Shown one piece after another: positions 9,896 to 19,563 of a DNA stretch of 64,000 bases (position 1 is its first letter; every line of letters starts with the position of its first letter). The stretch is from an uncultured SAR92 cluster bacterium (GTDB lineage: Bacteria; Pseudomonadota; Gammaproteobacteria; Pseudomonadales; Porticoccaceae). The position numbers and the translations under genes were made by a program. The stretch covers positions 1 through 64,000 of the forward strand of contig CABZOI010000002.1 in NCBI GenBank assembly GCA_902527245.1. Reading direction: 5' to 3'. Under the pieces are notes generated by a model that was given only the letters and a program-made list of their open reading frames with translations, was not told the DNA's origin and searched no databases.

Positions 9896-10666
9896 ATGAA
9901 AAATAGCGAGTTCGACATGTCTGAAAAAGTAGCATTAGTCACTGGCGCTTCTAGTGGGTTAGGAGCACATTTTGCTAGAGAGCTAGCAATTCGGGGTGCT
10001 AAAGTGGTTGTTACCGCGCGAAGAACTGAAAAACTAGAAAATGTGGCTCGTGAAATTTTATCACTGGGTGGAGAGGTAGTCAGTATCCCTATAGATGTAA
10101 CTGAAAGGAAGTCTATCAAGAATTGCTTTGATGAAGTGGAGAAGAGATATGGAGTGGTAAACTTAGTCTGCAACAATGCAGGAGTGGCAAAGCCTGAGAA
10201 AGCGGTGGATGTGGACGAGGCAAGTTGGGATAAAATCTTGGATACAAATCTTAAGGGAGTTTGGATGGTTGCCAAAGAAGCCGCTAAACGAATGATCAGC
10301 GAGGAAGTCTCAGGGTCAATCGTAAATACCGCTTCGATTATGGGACTCCGAGTGGCGCTGAATAGAGCAAGTTATGCTGCTTCAAAGGCTGCAGTAATTC
10401 AGCTTACAAAGGCTTTAGCATTAGAATGGAGTGAATATAATATTAGAGTGAACGCACTTTGCCCTGGTTTTTTTGTCACCGAAATGACCGAACATTATTT
10501 TTTACAGCCTTCTTTTGCTAAGTATATGAAAACAATTGTTCCAAAAAGGGCTGGAGATATGGATGAAATAACTGCACCATTTCTCTTATTAGCCAGTGAT
10601 GCTGGCTCGTATCTCAATGGTATTTGTATCCCGGTGGATGGTGGTCATAGTCTTGGTAAAATTTGA
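9896..10666 (+). CDS. Short-chain dehydrogenase/reductase (SDR)
   Basis: The 256-residue protein is a classical SDR with a Rossmann fold. It has the cofactor loop TGASSGLG (about residues 17-24), NNAG in the middle, a catalytic Ser in NTASIMG, and the YAASK Tyr/Lys pair. It ends VDGGHSLGKI, as typical for FabG-like enzymes. The Arg-rich segment VTARRTEKL after the second strand suggests preference for NADP(H). The substrate is unknown; a histidine phosphatase lies upstream and pdxH downstream, which gives no clear hint. A ribosome-binding site AAGGAAAG precedes the ATG. Confidence 0.9.
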   Translation: MKNSEFDMSEKVALVTGASSGLGAHFARELAIRGAKVVVTARRTEKLENVAREILSLGGEVVSIPIDVTERKSIKNCFDEVEKRYGVVNLVCNNAGVAKPEKAVDVDEASWDKILDTNLKGVWMVAKEAAKRMISEEVSGSIVNTASIMGLRVALNRASYAASKAAVIQLTKALALEWSEYNIRVNALCPGFFVTEMTEHYFLQPSFAKYMKTIVPKRAGDMDEITAPFLLLASDAGSYLNGICIPVDGGHSLGKI

Positions 10667-10685
10667 TTATTAGGGTGTCGAAGTT

Positions 10686-11321
10686 TTGGATTTAAAAAAC
10701 GAAAGAAGAGAGTACAAGCGTTCAACTCTCAGTCGAGAAAAATTATGTATTGACCCTTTTGATCAATTTAAAGTTTGGATTGACGATGCAGCTGGCTCAT
10801 CGATGAGTGATCCTACGGCAATGGTTCTAGCAACGTCTGACTCAAGAGGTAGGAATAGTCAGAGAACTGTTTTAATGAAAGAATTCAGTTCAACTGGTCT
10901 TGTTTTTTACACAAATTTAAATAGTAAAAAGGCTCAAGATTTAGAAGTAAATAAGCGGGTGAGTGTTCTTTTTCCATGGTATGAACTTGATCGACAAGTT
11001 CAAATAAGAGGATTCACTGAGATGCTTGATAAATCTGAGGTGGAAAAATATTTTAAAAGTAGACCTAAGATGAGTCAGATTTCTGCTTGGGTCTCAAAGC
11101 AGAGCTCTGTTATTAAATCGAAGAGTCTTTTGGAGGATAGATTTCAAGAAATACAAAATCATTTTTTAAATAGAGAAATAGATTTACCAGATTTCTGGGG
11201 CGGAATCCGGATAATTCCCGATGAGTTTGAGTTTTGGCAGGGTGGTGAAAGAAGACTTCATGATAGGTTTGTTTATAAAAAGAACAAAGACGGTTGGTTG
11301 ATCAGTAGATTATCACCCTAA
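10686..11321 (+). CDS. pdxH: Pyridoxamine/pyridoxine 5'-phosphate oxidase
   Basis: This 211-residue FMN flavoenzyme makes pyridoxal 5'-phosphate from its amine or alcohol form. Family motifs include REYKRSTLSRE near the N-terminus, the FMN region RTVLMKEF and GLVFYTNLNSKKAQDL, RQVQIRG, the SRPKMSQISAWVSKQS loop, and the C-terminal FWQGGERRLHDR. The start is TTG with AGGGTG (10672-10677) eight bases upstream. It ends convergently with greB with a 4-base overlap. Confidence 0.95.
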   Translation: MDLKNERREYKRSTLSREKLCIDPFDQFKVWIDDAAGSSMSDPTAMVLATSDSRGRNSQRTVLMKEFSSTGLVFYTNLNSKKAQDLEVNKRVSVLFPWYELDRQVQIRGFTEMLDKSEVEKYFKSRPKMSQISAWVSKQSSVIKSKSLLEDRFQEIQNHFLNREIDLPDFWGGIRIIPDEFEFWQGGERRLHDRFVYKKNKDGWLISRLSP

Positions 11322-11785
11322 TACCACACATCGAGGATTTCATAATGAGTTGTTGTATTTGCAGTTGTTAACTCAATTATGTCTGAAGCCGATTTTCCAA
11401 GAAGGCTTTTACTAAGAGGTGATTCGAAATTAATCCATCTCTTTTCTGGGTTTGTCTCGTCTATGCCTACAAGCCTAAATGTCATGATCTTTTCATTTTC
11501 CAAGTTTCTCAGTTTGACAAAGGCTGAAAAATAAATCCTATTTCGATCAGTCGGTTTTTTCCTTACTACTTGGATTGTAGCTAGCTGCTTCGTGATATAT
11601 CGGATTCTTCTGTCAATTTCGCGGAGTTTTCTTTTACCATAAATGTAATCACCGTTCTCTGACCTGTCACCATTTTTTGCAGCTTGATGCACATTATCAA
11701 CTATTTTTGGTCTCTCTTTTGACCATAAAAACTCTAGTTCTTTTTTTAAGTTAGCTGCACCCTCCGATGTAATATATGTTTTCAT
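11318..11785 (-). CDS. greB: Transcription elongation factor GreB
   Basis: The 155-residue protein rescues backtracked RNA polymerase by stimulating transcript cleavage. The N-terminal coiled coil holds the tip acidic residues in DRSENGDYIYGKRKLREIDR (residues about 41-60), the part inserted into the secondary channel. The C-terminal FKBP-like domain follows. The YIYGKRKLREIDRRIRY wording and the N-terminus MKTYITSEGAANLKKELEFLW fit GreB rather than GreA. It is oriented toward pdxH and overlaps its end by 4 bases, so no terminator fits between them. Confidence 0.94.
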   Translation of the reverse strand: MKTYITSEGAANLKKELEFLWSKERPKIVDNVHQAAKNGDRSENGDYIYGKRKLREIDRRIRYITKQLATIQVVRKKPTDRNRIYFSAFVKLRNLENEKIMTFRLVGIDETNPEKRWINFESPLSKSLLGKSASDIIELTTANTTTHYEILDVWY

Positions 11786-11812
11786 ATTATGATGATTTCA
11801 AATCAAATGCGT

Positions 11813-13705
11813 TTATTGTTGATTTAGAGACAGTACATTTAAATAAAACAAGAGTTCCCTATTTAGCGCATCCTCAATATTTTTTGGTTTTTTAAATCCA
11901 TGACCCTCATCTTTAAAGGTAACGTACTCCACTGCAATATTTTTTCGTATTAATTTATCAACCATTGATTGGCTTTGGCTGGGGGGCACAACTTTATCTT
12001 TTAAACCTTGAAGGAAAATGACTGGACAATTAATCTCATCGATGTGATTGACTGGAGATCGTTGTTGGTATGTCTCTTGTTGATTCAGAGGATCGCCAAT
12101 GAGGGTATCCAAATATTTAGATTCGAACTTGTGAGTATCTGTTGCGAGTTTTTGTAGGTCACCAATTCCATAAAGACAGGCACCCGTCTTGAAAAGAGTT
12201 AACTTTGTGAGTGCGGAGAGAACTGTGTAACCCCCGGCACTACTCCCTCGAATAATGCATCTATCTTTATCAATCATTTGTTGGCGCGAAAAATATTCGG
12301 CCGCTGCTTGAATGTCTTGGATATCATATTCGCCCCACTTTCCATAGAGTTTCTCTCTGTAATGTTTCCCAAATCCAGAACTCCCTCGATAATTCAAATC
12401 GATCACAGCAAAACCCCTATTGGTCCAAAATTGTATTTTAAAATTTAAATTATTTTTGGCTGAGCTTGTTGGACCACCGTGACACAAAAAAATAGCAGGA
12501 GGTAACTCAGAGATATGGCCACAAACTTTACGATTTTTTGGAGCATAAAAAAAAGCATGAATTTTATCTTTGTTTAATGCAGGGAAAAATACAGACTTTC
12601 CAATCGATATATCCCCGGTGTTGATTTTAATCTGATTGGGCTGATAAATTTTTTTAACTGCTAAGTTACTGTCTACACAAAAAATTTCCTGAGCCATCAA
12701 TGGACCACTGCCAATTAAAATAATTTTTCCCGCATGTATGCATAAACTTTTTAAAACAGTATGCTTTGTATTCACAGTCTCTGGTGCCGCTTTACTTTTA
12801 GTTGCAACCAAAAGAGTGCCCTCAGCATTAAATATTTCTGTGTACCCAATAAAACCACTTTCATCCACACAGAAATTTTTCATTCCAAATTGCCAAAATG
12901 GATCGGCGCAGTCACGTTCGACGTCAAAAATTTGTTGTGAGTGATGGTTATTTACTCGATATAAATTCCACCAACCTGAGGTATCTGATATATATATAAT
13001 TTCATTGTTGCTTGACCAACAAGGCTGGGTTATTGACTCTGAAGTTGTCTTGCCAACAATACATGTTTTTGATGAGATATTTTGCTCATTGTTCCCGGAC
13101 CAGAGCTCGGTTTTATCCCACGGCATATCAGGATGATTCCATTGTATCCAACAAATTTTTGAACATTCTTTATTGAGTCGAGGGTAGGCATAGAAATCTG
13201 ACCCTGTAATCAAAGGATTGATTTTTAGCGATCCCTCTAGATTCAGCCCTGCAATAAAATTTTTTATTGATCTCGGATTTGAATGATCCTCACATACTGT
13301 AATTATCCGATTATGTTTCTTATCGGGTATCAGATCTGCATATCTGAGTTTATTCTTTGGTGTGAAAGGTTTGGGGTCTCCAGAGGGATTTGACAGATCT
13401 GAACTATATATTCTTTGATCGGAGCTATTCACAAAATAGAGATAGTCACCAAGAACTGTATAAGCGATACCTCCATATTCATGAACCTTGGAGCCATGAC
13501 TGTAAGGAGAAGAGAACATGTCACTAATGGCACCGAACTTATCCATTGTTACAATTACGGATCTTCCATTTTCATGAGGGCGATATTCAATCCAGTATAA
13601 GTTTCCATCAAATGATTGGATATCACTCAGTTCAATGAGTGCTTTCGATGCAGTTTTAGCAGTAATGTCAGATGACCAAGTTCCAAAAGGTTTTGAAATT
13701 TTCAT
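11813..13705 (-). CDS. S9 family prolyl oligopeptidase-like serine peptidase
   Basis: The 630-residue protein has an N-terminal beta-propeller-like part (to about residue 370) and a C-terminal alpha/beta-hydrolase domain. The nucleophile is Ser489 in GSSAGGYT. The acid is Asp570 in LKDKVVPP and the His is His602 in DEGHGFKK. It resembles dipeptidyl or acylaminoacyl peptidases of the S9C type. No signal peptide is apparent, so it is probably cytoplasmic and degrades short peptides. It lies 6 bases downstream of yciH on the same strand and may share a transcript with ubiK-yciH. Confidence 0.9.
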   Translation of the reverse strand: MKISKPFGTWSSDITAKTASKALIELSDIQSFDGNLYWIEYRPHENGRSVIVTMDKFGAISDMFSSPYSHGSKVHEYGGIAYTVLGDYLYFVNSSDQRIYSSDLSNPSGDPKPFTPKNKLRYADLIPDKKHNRIITVCEDHSNPRSIKNFIAGLNLEGSLKINPLITGSDFYAYPRLNKECSKICWIQWNHPDMPWDKTELWSGNNEQNISSKTCIVGKTTSESITQPCWSSNNEIIYISDTSGWWNLYRVNNHHSQQIFDVERDCADPFWQFGMKNFCVDESGFIGYTEIFNAEGTLLVATKSKAAPETVNTKHTVLKSLCIHAGKIILIGSGPLMAQEIFCVDSNLAVKKIYQPNQIKINTGDISIGKSVFFPALNKDKIHAFFYAPKNRKVCGHISELPPAIFLCHGGPTSSAKNNLNFKIQFWTNRGFAVIDLNYRGSSGFGKHYREKLYGKWGEYDIQDIQAAAEYFSRQQMIDKDRCIIRGSSAGGYTVLSALTKLTLFKTGACLYGIGDLQKLATDTHKFESKYLDTLIGDPLNQQETYQQRSPVNHIDEINCPVIFLQGLKDKVVPPSQSQSMVDKLIRKNIAVEYVTFKDEGHGFKKPKNIEDALNRELLFYLNVLSLNQQ

Positions 13706-13711
13706 GCGATT

Positions 13712-14032
13712 TTATTTTAGTATTTTCACACTGAAATTATTAGCTTGTAATTCTAGGGCAATTTTTTCTAAAAAATTTCCTTGTAACTCGATTGTATCTT
13801 TATCAAATGTTCCTCCAGTGGAACATTTTTTTCGTAGAGCTTTGGCTAGATTTTTCAATTCTTTATTAGGTAAGCGAAACCCGGTAGCAACGGTAACGGT
13901 CCTACCTCTCCTTGATTTTTTATCTAATTTTAGGAAGATTAACCGATCTTTTTGACTATCACAGTCAGGACGTTTCTCCTCTCTTATGCGACCCTGGTCT
14001 GTAGAGTAAACGAGTCGAGAGTTCTTGTTCAT
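13712..14032 (-). CDS. yciH: SUI1/YciH family translation-factor-like protein
   Basis: The 106-residue protein is a bacterial homologue of eIF1 (SUI1 domain). The conserved core is seen as RRGRTVTVATGF, the basic region LAKALRKKCSTGGTF, and the final IELQGNFLEKIALEL. In E. coli YciH can act on initiation fidelity in vitro; its in vivo role is uncertain. It sits 7 bases after ubiK and 6 bases before the S9 peptidase on the minus strand, suggesting cotranscription. Confidence 0.9.
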   Translation of the reverse strand: MNKNSRLVYSTDQGRIREEKRPDCDSQKDRLIFLKLDKKSRRGRTVTVATGFRLPNKELKNLAKALRKKCSTGGTFDKDTIELQGNFLEKIALELQANNFSVKILK

Positions 14033-14039
14033 TGAATTT

Positions 14040-14285
14040 CTATAATTTATAACCAGTTTGAAGTTCTGTAATTTTTTGTTCTAGTTGTTTAATTTTTGCT
14101 TCTGCTCTTTCTAAGATAGCTTTTTGTGTTTTAAATTCTTCCGTTGTAACAAAATCAAAATCTTCGAGAGTGTTAATTGTGGTAGACCGAATTAAATTTT
14201 TTAAATCACCGCCTATGGCTTTTGCATCTTTGAGTTTTTCTTCAATATTTTCTTGTAACAGAGTTATCAGAGAATCTTTGTCCAC
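14040..14285 (-). CDS. ubiK: Ubiquinone biosynthesis accessory factor UbiK
   Basis: The 81-residue protein matches the BMFP/UbiK family. It has an amphipathic N-terminal helix and a C-terminal coiled coil ending AKIKQLEQKITEL, with the family signature LDFDFVTTEEFKTQ-like segment in the middle (here EDFDFVTTEEFKTQ). UbiK assists late steps of aerobic ubiquinone synthesis with UbiJ. The start is GTG at 14283-14285, preceded by GGAG. It is divergent from torF-PII-amt, a gene order also found in Pseudomonas-type genomes. Confidence 0.88.
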   Translation of the reverse strand: MDKDSLITLLQENIEEKLKDAKAIGGDLKNLIRSTTINTLEDFDFVTTEEFKTQKAILERAEAKIKQLEQKITELQTGYKL

Positions 14286-14398
14286 TTATTTTTCTCCATA
14301 AAGAGGTGCATCAAGATTTTACAATAAATGTGAACTATTTATATAGTTTCACGAAATAATTCTGTCATGGTGCAAAAACATAAATTAAAAATAGTAAA

Positions 14399-14415
14399 TG
14401 CACTAAATTAGAGCA
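14399..14415 (+). promoter_or_regulatory. Candidate NtrC-binding site upstream of torF-PII-amt
   Basis: The 17-base sequence TGCACTAAATTAGAGCA is an imperfect palindrome that resembles the NtrC site TGCACY-N5-GGTGCA. Its centre is about 70 bases upstream of the sigma-54 -24 element. A GGTGCA half-site also occurs at 14369-14374. Both are at distances used by enhancer-binding proteins. Confidence 0.5.
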
Positions 14416-14477
14416 GAAAATTTTCTCCAAATTGTTATTAGACGGATAAATGTCTGAAATATATACGGATTTAATTT

Positions 14478-14493
14478 TGGCACGTTATATGCA
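14478..14493 (+). promoter_or_regulatory. Sigma-54 (RpoN) promoter for torF-PII-amt
   Basis: TGGCAC at 14478-14483 and ATGCA at 14489-14493 fit the -24/-12 consensus TGGCAC-N5-TTGCA with one mismatch. The GG and GC dinucleotides are separated by exactly 10 bases, as sigma-54 requires. It lies about 70 bases before the torF ATG. Together with the upstream NtrC-like site it indicates nitrogen-limitation control. Confidence 0.82.
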
Positions 14494-14562
14494 TTTTTTT
14501 AAAACGTCAGCAAAAAGCTGACTTCACTATTTATATATAAATTGCAACTTTGGGAGTTAAAA

Positions 14563-15228
14563 ATGAAATTAATTAAAACAACAATTTGTGCGGCAACCCT
14601 AATGACGGCATCGGCGGCGATGACAGCTGAAGTGTCTGGAAACGTTGCCCTCGGAACCGACTATTTTTTCAGGGGAGTCGACCAATCTGGAGGAGCAGCG
14701 CTCTCTGGCGGTTTTGATGTAGCGTTTGATAGTGGTTTGTACATCGGAACATGGGCGTCTAGCCTAGATTTTAGTGCGGGCCCTGAACTCGATTATTACA
14801 TCGGTTATGGCGGTAGCATCACGGATGACGTTTCATTCGATGTGGGATACCTAATGTATGGATATCCGGGAGATACTTCGCTCGATTTTAATGAAATATA
14901 TGGCAGTGTTTCGTTTGCATCTACAACTGTTGGCATGGCTTACTCAGATGACTATTTTGATTCTACTGGCGCAACCACTTATTTGTACGTTGACTACGGA
15001 TTTGATGTGGCGGAGAACATAAGTATTGGGCTTCATTACGGCACAATATCAGCAGACGACGATGATGCATATGATGCTGTGTTTGGAGATACAATCGATG
15101 ATTACTCAATTACTTTGAGTACTTCAGCTGCAGGACTAGGAATTGATTTTTCATTAATCGAATCCAATGGAAGCGGTGCGCTCGATGCAGACACTGAGTT
15201 TACTATGACAATTTCGAAATCTTTATAA
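14563..15228 (+). CDS. TorF family putative outer-membrane porin
   Basis: The 221-residue protein begins with a signal peptide (MKLIKTTICAATLMTASAAMTA, cut before EVSG). The mature chain alternates aromatic and small polar residues, typical of an outer-membrane beta barrel. It carries the TorF-type opening VSGNVALGTDYFFRGVDQS and aromatic repeats such as LDYYIGYGGSI, DVGYLMYGYPG and DYGFDV, ending with a beta-signal-like FTMTISKSL. ATG 14563 is preferred over an upstream TTG because GGGAG lies six bases before it. It is first in the sigma-54-driven cluster, 17 bases before the PII gene, so a role in nitrogen-source uptake is inferred. The transported substrate is unknown. Confidence 0.83.
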   Translation: MKLIKTTICAATLMTASAAMTAEVSGNVALGTDYFFRGVDQSGGAALSGGFDVAFDSGLYIGTWASSLDFSAGPELDYYIGYGGSITDDVSFDVGYLMYGYPGDTSLDFNEIYGSVSFASTTVGMAYSDDYFDSTGATTYLYVDYGFDVAENISIGLHYGTISADDDDAYDAVFGDTIDDYSITLSTSAAGLGIDFSLIESNGSGALDADTEFTMTISKSL

Positions 15229-15245
15229 AAAGTTTTCGTAACTAA

Positions 15246-15584
<339 letters not shown>

Positions 15585-15625
15585 TGTTCGGTTATTGGAA
15601 TCAAATAACATAAGAGGAATTAATA

Positions 15626-16864
15626 ATGGAAGCAACTTTTGAATTAGCGTACGCGCTAGACACATTCTACTTCCTGATTTGTGGAGCTTTAGTAATGTGG
15701 ATGGCTGCAGGCTTTACAATGTTGGAAGCAGGGTTAGTTAGAGCAAAAAATACAACCGTAATTTTAACCAAGAACGTAGCACTTTTCTCCATCGCATGCA
15801 CCATGTACATGGTATGCGGATATAGCATCATGTATGGGGGTGGTGATTTTAGTTTATTTCTGAGTGGGATCACAGGTGATGGAGCGACAGGTGCCGAGGA
15901 CCCAGCAACGTACGCACCCTCAGCCGATTTCTACTTCCAAGTTGTATTTGTGGCAACTGCGATGTCGATAATCTCAGGATCAGTAGCAGAAAGAATTAAG
16001 CTTTGGTCATTCCTAGTCTTCGCAGTGGTGATGACCGGAATTATCTATCCAGTTGAAGGTTCATGGACCTGGGGTGGAATGCCAGTGTTTGGTATGTATA
16101 CCTTGGGCGATTTAGGGTTCTCTGACTTTGCTGGTTCAGGCATTGTGCACATGGCTGGAGCAGCGGCAGCATTGGCTGGCGTTATACTACTCGGAGCAAG
16201 AACTGGTAAGTATGGTGCAGACGGCTCTGTAAATGCAATTCCCGGTAGTAGTTTGCCTCTCGCGACCCTAGGAACATTTGTTCTTTGGCTGGGATGGTTT
16301 GGATTTAATGGAGGATCAGTTTTAGCTACTGCTAGTGTAGAGAGCGCAAATGCTGTGGCCGTAGTCTTCATGAACACTAATGCTGCTGCGAGCGGAGGCT
16401 TAATTGCTGCTCTATTAGTTGCAAAGATGATGTTTGGTAAGGCCGATCTAACGATGGCGCTCAATGGTGCGCTTGCTGGATTGGTGGCAATAACAGCCGA
16501 GCCATCGACACCTACGCCTTTGCTAGCGACATTGTTCGGTGCCGCTGGTGGTGTATTGGTAGTCTTTAGTATTGTTGCATTGGACAAAATGAAAATTGAC
16601 GATCCAGTAGGTGCTATCTCTGTTCATGGAACAGTCGGCCTACTTGGACTTCTCCTAGTGCCTTTGACAAATGATGGCGCTTCATTCTCAGGTCAGATAA
16701 TTGGTGCATTAACCATTTTCGTTTGGGTATTCGTAGCGAGTTATATCGTTTGGTCGATACTTAAAGCGACAATGGGCATTCGAGTATCCCCTGAAGAAGA
16801 AGAAACAGGAGTTGATGTCGGTGAAACTGGGATGGATGCATACCCTGAATTCACGGCTAAATAA
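15626..16864 (+). CDS. amt: Ammonium transporter (Amt/MEP/Rh)
   Basis: This 412-residue protein has about 11 membrane helices. The twin pore His residues are His175 (SGIVHMAG) and His334 (ISVHGTVG). There is no cleavable signal peptide, unlike E. coli AmtB. The loop AITAEPSTPTPLLATLFGAAGG differs from the usual AmtB sequence and marks a distinct Amt subgroup, but pore residues look normal. The C-terminal tail is acidic (SPEEEETGVDVG). It is cotranscribed with the upstream PII, which is expected to gate it, and is followed by a strong terminator. Confidence 0.95.
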   Translation: MEATFELAYALDTFYFLICGALVMWMAAGFTMLEAGLVRAKNTTVILTKNVALFSIACTMYMVCGYSIMYGGGDFSLFLSGITGDGATGAEDPATYAPSADFYFQVVFVATAMSIISGSVAERIKLWSFLVFAVVMTGIIYPVEGSWTWGGMPVFGMYTLGDLGFSDFAGSGIVHMAGAAAALAGVILLGARTGKYGADGSVNAIPGSSLPLATLGTFVLWLGWFGFNGGSVLATASVESANAVAVVFMNTNAAASGGLIAALLVAKMMFGKADLTMALNGALAGLVAITAEPSTPTPLLATLFGAAGGVLVVFSIVALDKMKIDDPVGAISVHGTVGLLGLLLVPLTNDGASFSGQIIGALTIFVWVFVASYIVWSILKATMGIRVSPEEEETGVDVGETGMDAYPEFTAK

Positions 16865-16890
16865 TTCAGCGACCCCTTCGCATATACTTT

Positions 16891-16919
16891 ATCCGGGGCT
16901 TGTCCCCGGATTTTTTTTT
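16891..16919 (+). terminator. Rho-independent terminator after amt
   Basis: ATCCGGGG (16891-16898) pairs perfectly with CCCCGGAT (16904-16911) across a 5-base loop. A run of eight T follows. This 8-bp GC-rich stem separates the amt transcript from the second PII gene. Confidence 0.93.
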
Positions 16920-16941
16920 CTAATTTTTGACATTGTCCTAA

Positions 16942-17343
<402 letters not shown>

Positions 17344-17416
17344 CACTCTTTAATCTTTCAACTAGAGTTCAAGCCACGGTTAACTATCAGCGTCAACTAT
17401 TTAAAGCTCCCAATGT

Positions 17417-18151
17417 ATGTTGAATAACCCTTTCAAAATTTTTCTTTCATGCTTTATGGGTGTTTTGATTAGCTGTTCTGTACCAGCAAATGATCAAGAG
17501 ATTATTAATAAGTTAAAGTCTGCCCGATCAGACCTCGAATATAAAATACTTGGCCCCTCAGACATTCCAGGATTTTTCGAACTTCAAATTGGCAATGATT
17601 CAAACTTTTATGTTTCATCTGACGGAAAGTTTTTACTTGATGGCGATGTTTACCTTATCGGTGATGGTGATTTTTCAAATGTGAAAGAATCGAAGTTTAG
17701 TCAAGTTAGGAAGATCGCAATGAGCAAGATAAATAAAGATGACTTGATTATTTTCAAAGCAAATAATAAGACAAAAGCAGTGATAAGTGTGTTTACCGAC
17801 ATTGATTGTGGTTTTTGCAGAAAACTTCATAAAGAAGTTTCCAGCTTAAATGCATTAGGTGTGGAAGTAAGGTATCTTGCTTTTCCAAGAGCAGGTTTAG
17901 ATTCAAAGTCATATCAGAAAGCCCTCTCTGCATGGTGTTCCGATGATCCTAAAGAATCGCTTACTGATTATAAAAATGGCGATGATAAACCATTTCTTGA
18001 GTGTGGAACGAATGCTGTGGCTGAACAATATAGACTTGGCCTAGAGTTAGGCATTAGTGGAACACCCGCCATTATCCTTGAAGATGGCAGCCTAGTGCCT
18101 GGTTATCGGACTGCTGAAGCTTTGATAAAAATAATGGGTCTTAAAACTTAA
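17417..18151 (+). CDS. dsbC: DsbC/DsbG-like thiol:disulfide interchange protein
   Basis: The 244-residue protein has a signal peptide with a Cys near its end (FMGVLISCSVPA), so it may be secreted or lipid-anchored. An N-terminal dimerisation-like region follows. The thioredoxin domain has the active site CGFC in FTDIDCGFCRKLH and the cis-proline motif GISGTPAI. Two further Cys (in SAWCSDD and LECGTN) form the structural disulphide pair. DsbC isomerises wrong disulphides in the periplasm and is kept reduced by DsbD. It precedes hom and thrC, a frequent order in gammaproteobacteria. Confidence 0.9.
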   Translation: MLNNPFKIFLSCFMGVLISCSVPANDQEIINKLKSARSDLEYKILGPSDIPGFFELQIGNDSNFYVSSDGKFLLDGDVYLIGDGDFSNVKESKFSQVRKIAMSKINKDDLIIFKANNKTKAVISVFTDIDCGFCRKLHKEVSSLNALGVEVRYLAFPRAGLDSKSYQKALSAWCSDDPKESLTDYKNGDDKPFLECGTNAVAEQYRLGLELGISGTPAIILEDGSLVPGYRTAEALIKIMGLKT

Positions 18152-18230
18152 TATAATTAAAACGCTGGATAAATAGATTTATTGTCATAATTTTGTTTGA
18201 ATCATCCCTTTGGGTTGCTAGAGGCTTTAT

Positions 18231-19526
18231 ATGAGACAATTAAATATAGGCATATGTGGTCTCGGTACCGTTGGCTCTGGCGTTTTAAGCGTTTTACAGA
18301 ATAATGCAGATATTATTAGAGAAAAAAGTTCGTGTTTAATCCATGTTACTCATGTTGCAACTAGAAACACTAACCATGGATGTAACGTTGAGAATATCCA
18401 ATTTTCAAATGATATATTCGAGGTCGCTAGAGATTCTGACATCGATCTCGTAGTCGAACTGATCGGTGGGACGAGCTCAGCATTAGAATTAGTCATGTTA
18501 GCAATATCAAATGGAAAACATGTAGTGACTGCGAACAAGGCACTAATTGCCGAGCATGGTACGAGTATTTTGCAAGCTGCTTATGAAGCAAATGTCATTG
18601 TTGCTTTTGAGGCATCTGTGGCAGGTGGTATACCGATTCTAAAAAGTATTAGGGAAGGCCTAGTAGCTAACAAAATCAATTGGTTGGCCGGTATCATAAA
18701 CGGGACGACTAATTTTATTTTGTCAGAGATGTCATCGAAAGGCAGGAGTTTTGAATCAGTTTTAGAAGAAGCTCAAAAAAGGGGTTATGCCGAGGCAGAT
18801 CCATCATTTGATATAGAAGGGATTGATGCCTCCCAAAAACTCTCTATTCTCACCTCAATGAGCTTTGGTATGACTTTGCCACTCGATCATTTGTTCACTG
18901 AGGGAATAACCAAAATTCCCCTAAAGGACGTCTATTTCGCAAAAGAATTAGGTTTTACCTTGAAACATATTGGCATTTGTAGGGATCACGGTGAGCAGAT
19001 AGAGGCGAGAGTTCACCCTGCATTAATTCCGGACAGCTCTATTTTGTCCAGTGTTAATGGTGTATCAAATGCTGTTATGATCAATGGTGACGCGGTCGAT
19101 ACGACACTTTACTATGGGCCTGGTGCTGGGAGCACCCCAACAGCATCATCTGTCATTGCGGATATAGTTGAGGTAGCAAAATCGGATAAGAATGCCTACT
19201 CCTCTCTTGGATTTCCTGTAGAGAAGCTTTGTCAACGCAAAATGCTCGATATTGATTTAGTTGAATGTGGTTTCTACGTTCGTTTTACGGTCGTAAATGA
19301 AACCGGTGTATTGTCCAAGATAACGAAAATTATGGCTGATTCAGCTTTGAGTATTGAATCGATCATTCAAAGAGATGTGGAAGACGACTCTAATCGTGTA
19401 GATATCGTTTTACTCTCGAGTAAAACGACTCAAAGCAACTTATCGCCTGTATTAAGGAAAATTACAGAACTGGATAGTGTATCGGATGAGTTTGTAATAT
19501 TACGAGTAGAGTATTTAGATAACTAA
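18231..19526 (+). CDS. hom: Homoserine dehydrogenase
   Basis: The 431-residue protein reduces aspartate semialdehyde to homoserine, the branch point to threonine and methionine. It opens with the NAD(P) motif GICGLGTVGSGVL, contains ANKALIAEHG and the signature GIINGTTNFILSEM, and ends with an ACT domain (VRFTVVNETGVLSKI) for threonine feedback. It is monofunctional, with no aspartokinase part. thrC follows after 37 bases, forming the threonine operon with the kinase gene elsewhere. Confidence 0.96.
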   Translation: MRQLNIGICGLGTVGSGVLSVLQNNADIIREKSSCLIHVTHVATRNTNHGCNVENIQFSNDIFEVARDSDIDLVVELIGGTSSALELVMLAISNGKHVVTANKALIAEHGTSILQAAYEANVIVAFEASVAGGIPILKSIREGLVANKINWLAGIINGTTNFILSEMSSKGRSFESVLEEAQKRGYAEADPSFDIEGIDASQKLSILTSMSFGMTLPLDHLFTEGITKIPLKDVYFAKELGFTLKHIGICRDHGEQIEARVHPALIPDSSILSSVNGVSNAVMINGDAVDTTLYYGPGAGSTPTASSVIADIVEVAKSDKNAYSSLGFPVEKLCQRKMLDIDLVECGFYVRFTVVNETGVLSKITKIMADSALSIESIIQRDVEDDSNRVDIVLLSSKTTQSNLSPVLRKITELDSVSDEFVILRVEYLDN

Positions 19527-19563
19527 TTTCCACTAAATTTATCACAAATGAGATATAGCAATC